Shown one piece after another: positions 55,429 to 64,000 of a stretch of 64,000 nucleotides of DNA. Positions within the stretch are counted from its first letter, which is position 1. Every line of letters starts with the position of its first letter. Origin of the DNA: Adiantum capillus-veneris (taxonomy: Eukaryota; Streptophyta; Polypodiopsida; Polypodiales; Pteridaceae). The notes beneath the pieces were generated by a model. That model searched no databases and was not told where the DNA came from. It saw only the letters and a list, made by a program, of their open reading frames with translations. Position numbers and translations under genes: made by a program. The stretch is taken from assembly GCA_014529385.2 (NCBI GenBank), contig CM043967.1, positions 5,659,001 through 5,723,000 on the forward strand. The letters are read 5' to 3'.

Positions 55429-56954
55429 CTTGTGAGGGCCGTACCCAGACTCGACCCTACTCACCTCCCTCAGTCCTCCAGACCGTTCCAGGGAATGATG
55501 TAGGTCTATCTATGGATATCCCTTCCACTTGGGACCGACACTCAAACAGGACTCCGGCCTATCTCGAATGCCAACCCAAGGGGGTACATCCCTTCATTCA
55601 ACGATTCTATCCGCTTCTCATAATCAATCTGTCCTTGATAGCTTTGCGCACCCAAAATCGACGTGGTCCTTAGTCTTGATTCTCTTGATCTTTAACTTGA
55701 GGATCTGCACTTGCTTTCTTGTTCTCCCTTGGTTCATGGCGATAACCCATTTTTCCTAACAAGCAGGCACGATAGTTATCAATTTTCCCTAAGAAGAGGG
55801 ATCTTGCAATCCTACCTGGTCTCACTCATCCCCGATTACCCATTTTTATCCCACGTAGTCCTAGCCTTTAACATAAAATTTTGAAATCAACATCCGACCA
55901 TCTGACCCTCCGGATCTGCCACCCAACGAACCATTTCATGAAAATCCCTTCCCGAGGTAGTACTTAACTACTACAAAATCAGGAAGACAGTAGTCTATCA
56001 GACATCATCAGACAACAAGCAGCATGCAATCTGTTGCATATCCTCGTTCAGGGAAATTCATCTGGTTGTTCTCACCAGATCTTTATTTAGAAACTTTTAA
56101 ATTCATTTCCTTTCCTTTATCTACTATAATTATCTTGTAACTAGTTTCCTAACTAATCATGCAACACATTTAGTTTCAACCAATTCATCTTGCCTCCCCA
56201 TTCAGGCCTAAGATAATCGGTTACAAGCCATCAAAATGGAAGCACCTTCACAATATTTCCTAGAATTAAGTGTCTGGGAAAGGCTCATCAAGTAATTTGA
56301 CCATTACTTCCTAAGCATTTTATTTTGAGAGGTATAGCACCATCTGGTGACAGATGCACATGATAGCCCCTATATTCCTTGCCTTTCCAGTTCCTTTTTA
56401 AGAAACCAAATCAACAAATTTTCTTAATTAAATTCACATCATCCTCCTTGAGTATGAACTTCTCATCCAACTATTGGCATCAGGCCATACCCGGATTATG
56501 GTCGTTTTCCAGTAAGAAACCGCGGGTACTATACCCGCCCAGGCAAAAATAAAACAAACCCAATCATCCCTTATCCCTTGGGCATGAATGACCTACGTAT
56601 AACAACTTGCCGGTTACGCTTCCCTTGCGAAAAGGGTCAATCTCCGTCAAGTTCCCCAAGGGAATCCTCTCAATGGGCCGGCCTTTCAATCAAATTGACC
56701 CCAAGAAAATCCATCTTGGTTTCCGGTCATTTCCAGACAATCTTCAAAACTCCTAGTTTAATCTATGTCTTGCAATGGGCTATCCCTATCACCTCTCGAG
56801 ATTCCTTTTTAACTCCTAGTTGGTAATTTCCACGTTCATTCATTTATCAACTTTAATTCCTACTTTCATTAATTATCTACCAGCCAAGTTTATTTAGAAA
56901 ATACAAGCAAGTTTTTGCCATTGGCATTTGATGGTTAATGTCTCTTCGGTTTGT

Positions 56955-57595
56955 CTTTCAAAGCTTTTCCTAAGTGCAAAGTTACCATTAAAGCTTAGCT
57001 TAAGAGTGCAAACCTACCTTTGAATCTTAACTTAATGATGCATAGATACTCTTAGCACTTGACCCTAATTGCGAGGTTACCATTAAAGCTTAAACCTAAA
57101 AATACGAGGTAGTCACTAAAGCTTACACCTAAGTGCAAAGTTACCATCAAATCTTAGCTTACGAGTGAAAATCTACCTTTGAATCTTAACTTTATGATGC
57201 ATAGATACTCTTATCACTTAACCCTAATTGCGAAGTTTCCATTAAAGCTTAAACCTAAAAATATAAGGTAGTCACTAAAGCTTACACCTAAGTGCAAAGT
57301 TACCATTAAAGCTTAGCTTATGAGTGCAAATCTACCTTTGAAGCTTAACTTTATGATGCATAGATACTCTTATCACTTAACCCTAATTCCAAGGTTACCA
57401 TTAAAGCTTAAACCTAAAATAGAAGATAGTCACTAAAGGTTACACCGAAGTGCAAATCTTACCATTAAAGTGTAGCTTAAGAGTGCAAGTCTACCTTTGA
57501 AAGCTAACTTAATGATGCATAACCACCATTAATACTTATCCCTAATTCCAAGGTTACCATTAAAGCTTAAACCTAAAATGATGCACATAAACCTT
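56955..57595 (-). repeat. 158-bp tandem repeats in element B 5' LTR
   Basis: About four units inverted relative to 866-1325, each with GCATAGATACTCTTA and TTAACCCTAATT. Confidence 0.85.
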
Positions 57596-57907
57596 CCTAG
57601 TATTAAAACACATGGGTTAATTAATCCTACTAAAAATGAAGATTACCTCCTCTCAACAAGTGGGAAGTGGGGTTGAAGTCCTTCTTGAAGAGATATGAGG
57701 CTCAAGGAGGAAGCAAAGGGATTTAGGATGAAGAGGAAGGAGAGAGGAGCTTCTTCACAAAAGCCTCAAGGGTTTGGCCTTCAAGAGAGTGAGAGAGCAA
57801 GAGCAAGGTTCAATGGAAACCTTGATTTACTTAAGCATAATCTTGAGCATGGCAAGTATGCAAGTAGCTTAGCAATGTGTGTGTAAAATTACAAAGGAGA
57901 GGGGGTG

Positions 57908-57915
57908 CTTATATA
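57908..57915 (-). promoter_or_regulatory. TATA box of element B 5' LTR
   Basis: TATATAAG on the minus strand after the minisatellite; same context as 51412 and 14159. Confidence 0.65.
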
Positions 57916-57934
57916 GGAAATTGTCGGTAGAATT

Positions 57935-58120
57935 CTTCTCAATTCCTATTGGACCCCAATTCTCTTCTCAATTACTATTGGACCCCGATTCTCTTCTCAA
58001 TTACTATTGGACCCCGATTCTCTTCTCAATTGCTATTGGACCCCAATTCTCTTCTCAATTGCTAGTGGACCCCAATTCTCTTCTCAATTCCTATTGGATC
58101 CCAATTTCTTCTCAATTGCT
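57935..58120 (-). repeat. 29-bp minisatellite in element B 5' LTR
   Basis: Six units, with ATTGGACC or a variant every 29 bp from 57948 to 58093. There are fewer units than in the other two LTRs. Confidence 0.9.
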
Positions 58121-58408
58121 ACTTTCTTAACTTTATCTTCCAATCAAGTTAGTCCCTTTTTCCTCCCAGTTCTTGATCTAGATTAGTTTCCACGCGGATT
58201 TTTTGACGAAGAAGTATAAAAATAATCATAATATTTTTGGAAAAATATAGGGATGACGTAATTTCTTATCCGGAATATCCTTGTCTTTTCATTCTGGAGT
58301 AAAGTCTCATTGTCCACATGACTTCTTTGTCAGTCTTGCTTTTTCTAAATTATTTTCTAGGCTGAAAAAAGTTTTGAATGGCTCTAGGGTTTAGGGAGGA
58401 ACCTTACA

Positions 58409-59592
58409 TAAGGAGCAAAGTGCTTTTGACAAGATCAAAGAGAATCTTACCTCCCAACCAATCCTCATGCTTCCAGATCTCTCAAAGCCATTTGAGGTCC
58501 AATGTGATGCTTGTGGTGATTGCCTTGGAGCAGTCTTGCTTCAAGAAGGGCATGCCATAGCATATGATAGCCAAAGGCTCAATACGGATGAATGGGTCTT
58601 AGGCATTTATGACAAAGAGATTCTAGTTGTTCTACATGCCCTAGACACATGGAAGCACTATCTATTGGGGACTCCATTTATTTTACGAACAAACCACCAA
58701 AGTCTCAAGTAATTCATGATGCAAACCAAGCTTTCTGACAAACAAATGAGGTTGAAAAATTTTCTTTTGCAATTTAATTTTCACATTGCTGGTGGTAAGA
58801 ACAATCAAGTGGATGATGCACATTCATCGACGCCCAAAAGTTAATGCGGTGTCTATAACAACTCACCATGATCTATCTTCTATGATAGATGAGTATGCTA
58901 TTGACACTGACTTTAGAGAAATAATTTCAGCCCTTGCTTGGGGAAGAAAGAGGAACCATTCACCTTGCAAGATGGTTTTTTCTCCACGTAAATAGGCTAT
59001 GTGTTACCCACTCCCTTCGTGAGAAAGTCATGTATGAATCCCATGCTCCTTCCTATGTGGGACATAGAGACCTTCAACCTACTCTTCGAGCAGTAGAGAC
59101 GTACTTCTATTGGCCTACCATGAAAGTGGACATACAAGAGTATGTTTCAAAATGTGTAGTATGCCAAAAGACTAAGTATGATAGAGGGATGCAACCTAGA
59201 TTACTCCAGCCATTTCCAATCCCTAATTCACCATGGGAGAGTATATCCATGGATTTTATCTTTGGATTACCAAGTCTATCCGTGGGAATATGGGAATATG
59301 GACAATAGTCAACAGGTTTAGCAAGCAAGCACACTTTATTCCTGTCAAAAAGACTATTAAGACACACCAAAGGGCAACTCTCTTCATATCTCAGGTTTTC
59401 AAACACCATGGATTGCCAACATCCATCGTGTTAGATAGAGATCCTAGAACGACCAATAATTTTTGGAAAGGTCTCTTTGAAAATCTAGATACAAGATTGA
59501 ATTTATCTTCAACCTATCACCCACAAATGGATGGTCAAAGTGAGATAGCCAATCTTGCAATACTCAATCAATCTATACTCAAGCCATCTCTC
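58409..59592 (+). pseudogene. Element C: Ty3 RT-end, RNase H and integrase fragment
   Basis: It begins in the RT-RNase H connection (EQSAFDKIKENLTSQPIL) right next to the element B LTR. RNase H: LSKPFEVQCDACGDCLGAVL (first Asp), YDKEILVVLHALDTWKHYLL (Glu), then LRTNHQSLK, where the family has TDHxSL, so that Asp is Asn. Stops and a frameshift lie near 58711 and 58950. Integrase: HAPSYVGHRDL with CVVCQKTK (HHCC finger), SISMDFIFGLP (Asp), LDRDPRTTNNFW (Asp) and STYHPQMDGQSE (Glu). It ends where the copia LTR of element D starts. Two later insertions (B and D) border it. Confidence 0.9.
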
Positions 59593-59734
59593 TGTTGGGA
59601 TTAAGGCCAACTGGCCAGACATCCCACTTACTACTAACCCATCTACTAACTTAACCAAATATATACTTATTCTTTACAATAGAATAAGGAGCTGCAACAG
59701 GATAACGTTGTTGTGCGCTCCACCCAATAGCAGG

Positions 59735-59827
<93 letters not shown>

Positions 59828-59868
59828 TCTTGCACTTGCACTCGCACACGCTTCCCATGGCACCTTCA
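59593..59868 (+). repeat. 5' LTR of element D
   Basis: 276 bp, containing a TC microsatellite of about 90 bp (59737-59825). It ends CTTCA, 2 bp before the primer site. Confidence 0.7.
59737..59825. repeat. (TC)n microsatellite in element D LTR
   Basis: About 44 TC units; Ser-Leu and Arg-Glu repeat frames across it are artefacts. Confidence 0.95.
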
Positions 59869-59870
59869 AC

Positions 59871-59882
59871 TGGTATCATAGC
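59871..59882 (+). promoter_or_regulatory. tRNA-Met primer-binding site of element D
   Basis: TGGTATCATAGC, one mismatch to the canonical plant site TGGTATCAGAGC. Confidence 0.8.
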
Positions 59883-60839
59883 AAGGTTTGTGCTTTTTGT
59901 TTTTGCATCCGTGTGCGCATACACTTTCAAATGTGCAAACAGGTTTCCGATTTCAGCATCAACAAATCCAGCGTTCTGAGAGCTTTTCTTTCAGGTATCC
60001 TAGAGTTTTATCCCCCTTTTGAAGTTGTTCGTGCAGTCAAAAGCTTCATCCGAGCTACGCTTCAGGAGTTGTATTTTCAAGTCCACTTTTTCTACAGGAG
60101 CACTTTTTGGCATCGACATTGTCTTGGGTTTTTCAAGCATCCATCTCCTCACAGGTTCTTGCATACATATAGGACATTCAGGTTTCTTACAGGTTGTAGT
60201 GTTTTGCATCAACATAGATTTCAGTGGGAGTAGTTGATGCGCATATGCATTGAGCTCTTTTGAGAGATGTTTAACTCCCCGCAAGGATTTGGTTACTGCT
60301 TGCACATCTTGTTTGGCGCCTGTTTGAGTGCATATACTACACCTTGCAGTATTGTTGACAGTGGATGTACGTTGAGTTGCGAAAACTGCCATGTGTACCT
60401 TTTGTGGAGCCAATTTGGCTTGTTTCTAGCAGTCCCGACCATTTTTGAGACTTGGTTCGGAGGCCCTTTCTGAGACTGGGCTGGTTTCTTGTCTGCATAA
60501 CCTTTTGTGAGGGTCGATAGCATGATGTTTTCTTGAGCTGGGGGATTCTTGAATGTTGAGATCCTTTTGATGATACAAGTTGTTGGAGTACCCCTTTTTT
60601 GTGGCCTCGCCATAGGATATGTATAGAGAGGGCTAAGGTGCATTTGACGCTGTGTTGGCAGTCTTGGGTCATCTTTTGACTTTTTTATGCACAGTTAGTG
60701 GTTGATGCACCTGTCTTATGCTCTGAGAGCATTACTTTTGATGCGTTACTGATCTCTTGTGACAGTTTTGGATTGAGATTTAGTGAATTTTTTTGGGAAA
60801 ACTTTGCTGAATTTTTCCCAGAATTACCAGTGTTTATCT
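59883..60839 (+). other. Untranslated leader of element D
   Basis: About 950 bp between primer site and gag with no recognisable coding content. Confidence 0.55.
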
Positions 60840-61845
60840 CCATATTATCTTTAGCTTGCATCCATGTCATCCAAAAATTTGATGGGACAAATTTTGTTAT
60901 CTCGAAAGAGCAGATTCAAGATGTGCTCATACAAAAAGGCCAGCTGGATCCTATCATGGAGCAACCAGAGGGTGAGTATACAGATGTTGAGTGGGAGAGA
61001 CTTGATGCGAAGGCAAATTTACCCTCCATTTGAATTTGGCCAAATCTAGGTACTTTACTATAGTTGGAGAAAGGACTACTAGAGATGTATGGGATAAATT
61101 GTGTTCCAATTATGAGAACAAATGTGCCACTAATAAGGTTTTCTTGATGAAGAAGTTATTTGACCTTTGTATGAAGGAAGAGGGCACTATTTCTACTCAC
61201 ATTAATGAGTTCGATATCATTTTCACTCAGTTGACCACTCAGGGTTTGGTCTTCAATGAAGAAATCAAATGTATCTTCTTACTATGTAGTTTACCCTCGT
61301 CTTAGGAGATGTTATGTACTGCAATAAGCAACTCAGCACCTGGTACTGGTCTTGTGTACAATGACATCCTTGGGAGTCTGTTTACCGAGGAGATTTGCAG
61401 GAAATCTCTCGAAGGCAAGAAGGATGGTGATACGTATGTTGCTAGTGATAGACAGAGGGGTCGCACTCAAAGTCGTGCCAAAAGCAAGGGCCGTGGGGGC
61501 TCACACACTAAGTCTCGGGGTTCTATGTGTAATGGCAAGTGCTATCACTGCCATAAAAGAGGGCATGTGAAGAAGGATTGTAGGAAATGGCAGCAAAGCA
61601 AGAAGGATAAACAATCTGGTGACACTTCTAAATCTGATGATTCAAACAAGGGCAAAGAAAAGTTAGAGGAGATCAATGTTCTAGAGTCTTCAAATGCTCC
61701 TATTGTAGAGACTGTTCCAACGGTTGTTATGCCACTTACCTCTGACAGCAAATCTACCTGTCAAGGCTCTTGTTATAGAAGATGCGCAGTATGCACAGAA
61801 TTGGATAGTAGTTTTTGGTGCGAGTTTCCATGTGACACCACATAG
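60840..61845 (+). pseudogene. Copia gag relic of element D
   Basis: KFDGTNFVISKEQIQDVLIQ opens the gag body (60698-61033 frame). After a frameshift, 61030-61305 has TTRDVWDKLCSNYENK and KVFLMKKLFDLCMKEEG. After a stop replacing the usual Trp codon of SLPxSW, 61309-61845 contains a basic stretch and the zinc knuckle CYHCHKRGHVKKDC with all CCHC ligands. Two or three disabling changes only, so it is relatively young. Confidence 0.85.
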
Positions 61846-62622
61846 AGAGTGGTTCTCTAATTATTCTCACTCTTGTGGCAAAGTGAGACTTGGTGATGCT
61901 TATGAACTAGACATTGAGGGTGTCAGAAACATCAAATTGCATCTAAGAAATGGCATGCACTTTACTTTATGTAATGTCAGACATGTGCCCAAGTTGACTA
62001 AAAGCTTGTTTTCTGTTGGTTAGCTTGATGATTTGGGCTACAACACCACATTTGGCAATGGTTTGTGGATAGTACACAAATGTAACCTTTTTGTACTCAA
62101 AGGCCAGAAGCATGGTATCTTGTATTCCATGCATGTGTCAGATGTTGATCATGATTACATATCTATAGTCGAGCTGCCATCTATTGAGTTGTGGCATTGC
62201 TGGCTAGGTCATATTATCCAAAAAGGAATGAGAACTCTGACTCGTTTTGGCTACTTACCTGACTTGTCTTATGTTGACTTTCTTGTTTGTGAGCATTGTA
62301 TCCATGGCAAACAAACTAGGTCCGTTCACTTACCATTGGGTCAAAAGCGAGTTGAACCTCTAGATTTAGTACATGGTGATGTTTGTGGTCCTATGTCAAC
62401 CAAGTCTCTAGGGGGAGGCGGCTATTTTGTGACATTCATAGATGACTCTATTCAAAAGGTGGGAATATCCTTTGAAACATAAGGATCAAGTTCTTCTTGT
62501 GTTCCAAATTTTCTTGGCACTTGTTGAGAATCAGTCTGGCAAGAAACTCAAGAGGTTGTAAACTGACAACGGTGGAGAGTATGTCTCCAAGGAGTTTGAC
62601 AATTTCTGTGTTAAAAGGGGGA
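61724..62622 (+). pseudogene. Copia protease and integrase relic of element D
   Basis: The protease region reads QNWIVVFGASFHVTPHREWF where active elements have Asp-Ser-Gly; the triplet is VFG, so it is dead. A TAG after SLFSVG precedes 62033-62482, which holds the GAG-pre-integrase domain (ELWHCWLGHIIQKGMRTL, CEHCIHGKQ) and the integrase start (DLVHGDVCGPM, GGYFVTFIDDS). A frameshift near 62455 and a TAA follow, then TDNGGEYVSKEFDNFCVKRG, and element E interrupts. HGDVCGPM and TDNGGEY retain two catalytic Asp. Confidence 0.85.
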
Positions 62623-63551
62623 TGTTAGAAGCTGGACACACCCTACGGAAAATGATTGCTCGACAGATTATTATTTTTTGTAATTATTCATTTATTGAGA
62701 AAAACCCGATATTTCACCTTGTAAATATTGGGGCTTATAGAAGTTTCCAGATTGTATCCTAGTTTTGACATTTAAGTTGAGTAGATGGTTAAATTGGAAC
62801 ATTAGGGTTTGAGAATTGTAAGGTATTTATACCACTTTTTGACCTTAATGAAAAACCTTTTTGTCATTTTAAAAAGTTTGAAGTCTGTGAGTGAGCGTAC
62901 TGTGTACGAGAGAGAGTGAGAGCTTCATCTTGACGCTACGTGTGCACCGGTGGTCGGAATTGAGTGCGGAGAAGTGCAGCGTGTTGCCCTCGACGAAAGC
63001 TACGTGCCAATACCTATATTGCGCGCGTACGATCCGGTTTTGCGAGCTCCATCTACGAGCTTCATTTGGTGATTCGGTGAGCATACATTGTCTGATTTTT
63101 CATTGCAGCATATCCACGTGTTCGCATTGAGTACAGCTACACATTAGGCGCTTTAGATTTCGAAAATGAAGACCTGCAAATTTCGGCCAGACATCCTACA
63201 CGATTTTGCACCGGGTGTTTTGGGTTGGGATTTTGGTTCATGGACCTTAGGGAGAGTGACCTATTGGTGTTAGTACGGTCTCCTTCAAGTTTTGTGCCGT
63301 TTTATGATTGTTTGATGGGTGTTCGGCTCTAGAAAGTGTTGTAGGAAGTTTCCTCTTATGAACCCCTGAAGGCTGTAGCTTAGACATTGGGTAGAGACCT
63401 CTGTAGGAATTAGTTAGGAGTCGGTCGAGTGTAGGATGACACCCTATGCTTGCTTCCACGCGCCTGCGGGTCGAGCTTCGTCCTTAGCTGACAAATCTTG
63501 TTAGGTGAGTTCTCGCTGTGCTGACGTTCGTCGCGGCGTATCCGTCCAACA
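62623..63551 (+). repeat. 5' LTR of element E
   Basis: 929 bp with TGTT..AACA inverted ends. A TATA-like TATTTATA lies at about 62824, 200 bp in. The second half is noticeably richer in CpG than the surrounding DNA. Confidence 0.85.
62824..62831 (+). promoter_or_regulatory. Possible TATA box of element E LTR
   Basis: TATTTATACC about 200 bp into the LTR; it is a position-based guess. Confidence 0.4.
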
Positions 63552-63552
63552 T

Positions 63553-63569
63553 TGGCGCCGTTGCCGGGG
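63553..63569 (+). promoter_or_regulatory. tRNA-Asp primer-binding site of element E
   Basis: TGGCGCCGTTGCCGGGG starts one base after the LTR end AACA. It is the well-known primer site of plant Athila/Tat-type Ty3 elements. Confidence 0.9.
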
Positions 63570-64000
63570 GCGAAAACCTTAGGTAGGTGACCGAGACTAG
63601 TCCTTGAGGATATGGATTCTTTGGTTTTCGAAGAGTCTCGTTTTACATTTAGATAGGATTAGAGGGTGGAGGACTCTCTAGGTCTTAGAGGGAGTCTAGG
63701 GAGCATGTGTCTGGCTTAGATCCTTCGACTTAGGTAGATTTAGGTAGTTTTTAGTTGAGTTGTGTTGTAAAGAGTAGGATTTTGAGTGGTAGAAGCAGTG
63801 AGAGGAGAGCTTGAGAGTCCCGAGAGGCTAGGAAGCAACCAAAACACCATTATCACCATTTCACATGATGAGTAGGAGTAGAGTAAGTAGGACATCATGA
63901 TTCAGGATCTAGAGCACTTCATGCATGTATACTTGCTTGTTAGATTCATCACAAGGTTGTAAAAAACGCAAAAGTGTGTTTGAAAGCTGAAGTGAAGTCC

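Larger units (their letters stand above)
49783..58408 (-). mobile_element. Element B: gag-less Ty3 chromovirus derivative, sister of A
   Basis: On the minus strand: 5' LTR 58408-55431 (2978 bp, TGTAAGG..CCCTCACA), primer site, internal region 55430-51959 and 3' LTR 51958-49783, which is cut off after about 2.2 kb. The internal region is the same as in element A: a non-coding leader, an antisense frame, then only integrase plus chromodomain. The integrase N-terminus is deleted (CTTATTAAGAAA joins TTTGTTACAAGTC near 53780). The flank to the right is Ty3 pol of element C, so B probably inserted there. Confidence 0.9.
55431..58408 (-). repeat. 5' LTR of element B
   Basis: 2978 bp, TGTAAGGTTCCTCCC to GTACGGCCCTCACA; the only complete LTR of this family in the window. 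Order in transcription direction: leader, 29-bp minisatellite, TATA box, four or so 158-bp repeats, then the unique U5-like part. Confidence 0.9.
59593..62622 (+). mobile_element. Element D: Ty1/copia element inserted in C, cut by E
   Basis: LTR 59593-59868 (TGTTGGGATTAAGG to CACCTTCA), primer site, gag, zinc knuckle, protease and integrase in copia order. At 62623 the integrase frame is interrupted by the LTR of element E; the remainder would lie beyond the window. Its left flank is integrase coding sequence of element C. Confidence 0.85.
62623..64000 (+). mobile_element. Element E: Ty3/Athila-like element, 5' end
   Basis: LTR 62623-63551 followed directly by an intact tRNA-Asp primer site, as in Athila/Tat-type elements. 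The internal leader continues to the window end without an open frame of note. It is inserted in the integrase of element D; the left flanking 5-mer is GGGGA and the right flank is outside the window. LTR ends TGTTAGAAGC / CGTCCAACA and an intact primer site suggest a fairly recent insertion. Confidence 0.85.

Overview
This is nuclear DNA from a vascular plant with a large, repeat-rich genome. The evidence is GT..AG introns, LTR retrotransposons primed by initiator tRNA-Met or tRNA-Asp, a CACTA (En/Spm) transposon with TNP2 and Ptta/En/Spm transposase domains, and long dinucleotide microsatellites. Some Ty3 gag/pol types look like those abundant in ferns and gymnosperms, but that is a weak inference from memory. 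I see no intact host gene, no rRNA or tRNA gene and no CRISPR array. Nearly every base that can be explained is transposable element.

Left part, 1-16.4 kb. A Ty3 chromovirus derivative (element A, + strand) has a 5'-truncated LTR (about 866-9910), an internal region (about 9911-13618) with only the C-terminal part of pol, and a 3' LTR (13619 to about 16434). Its 5' LTR is split by a 6.58-kb insertion (1728-8303) with a clean 5-bp target duplication, TG..CA ends, three LTR copies in tandem and one inverted LTR copy. 16.4-24.5 kb holds a broken Ulp1-type (C48) peptidase gene, an unrecognised minus-strand gene relic and a Ty1/copia relic (element H).

Middle, 24.5-46.0 kb. A CACTA transposon (24511 to about 33112, genes on the minus strand) carries a decayed TNP2 transposase, an apparently intact three-exon second transposase gene, a long hairpin and large subterminal repeats; its right terminus is missing. 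It abuts a minus-strand Ty3 gag-protease-RT relic (element G). Next come a divergent Ty3 gag fragment (I) and a heavily decayed Ty3 element with a tRNA-Asp primer site (element F, internal region about 37837-46020) carrying two internal tandem duplications.

Right part, 46.0-64 kb. 46.0-49.8 kb is mostly unassigned but has an almost perfect 144-bp palindrome. Element B (minus strand, 49783-58408) is a sister of A with 2978-bp LTRs and the same gag-less internal structure. It lies beside a Ty3 pol fragment (C, 58409-59592), which is interrupted by a copia element (D, LTR from 59593), whose integrase is in turn interrupted by a Ty3/Athila-like element (E, 5' LTR 62623-63551, running off the window).

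The most unusual signals are: an antisense reading frame of about 170 codons shared by A and B; the gag-less structure shared by A and B, which suggests a mobilised non-autonomous family; the multi-LTR nested element; the CACTA hairpin; the 144-bp palindrome; and the splice-consistent Ulp1 relic.
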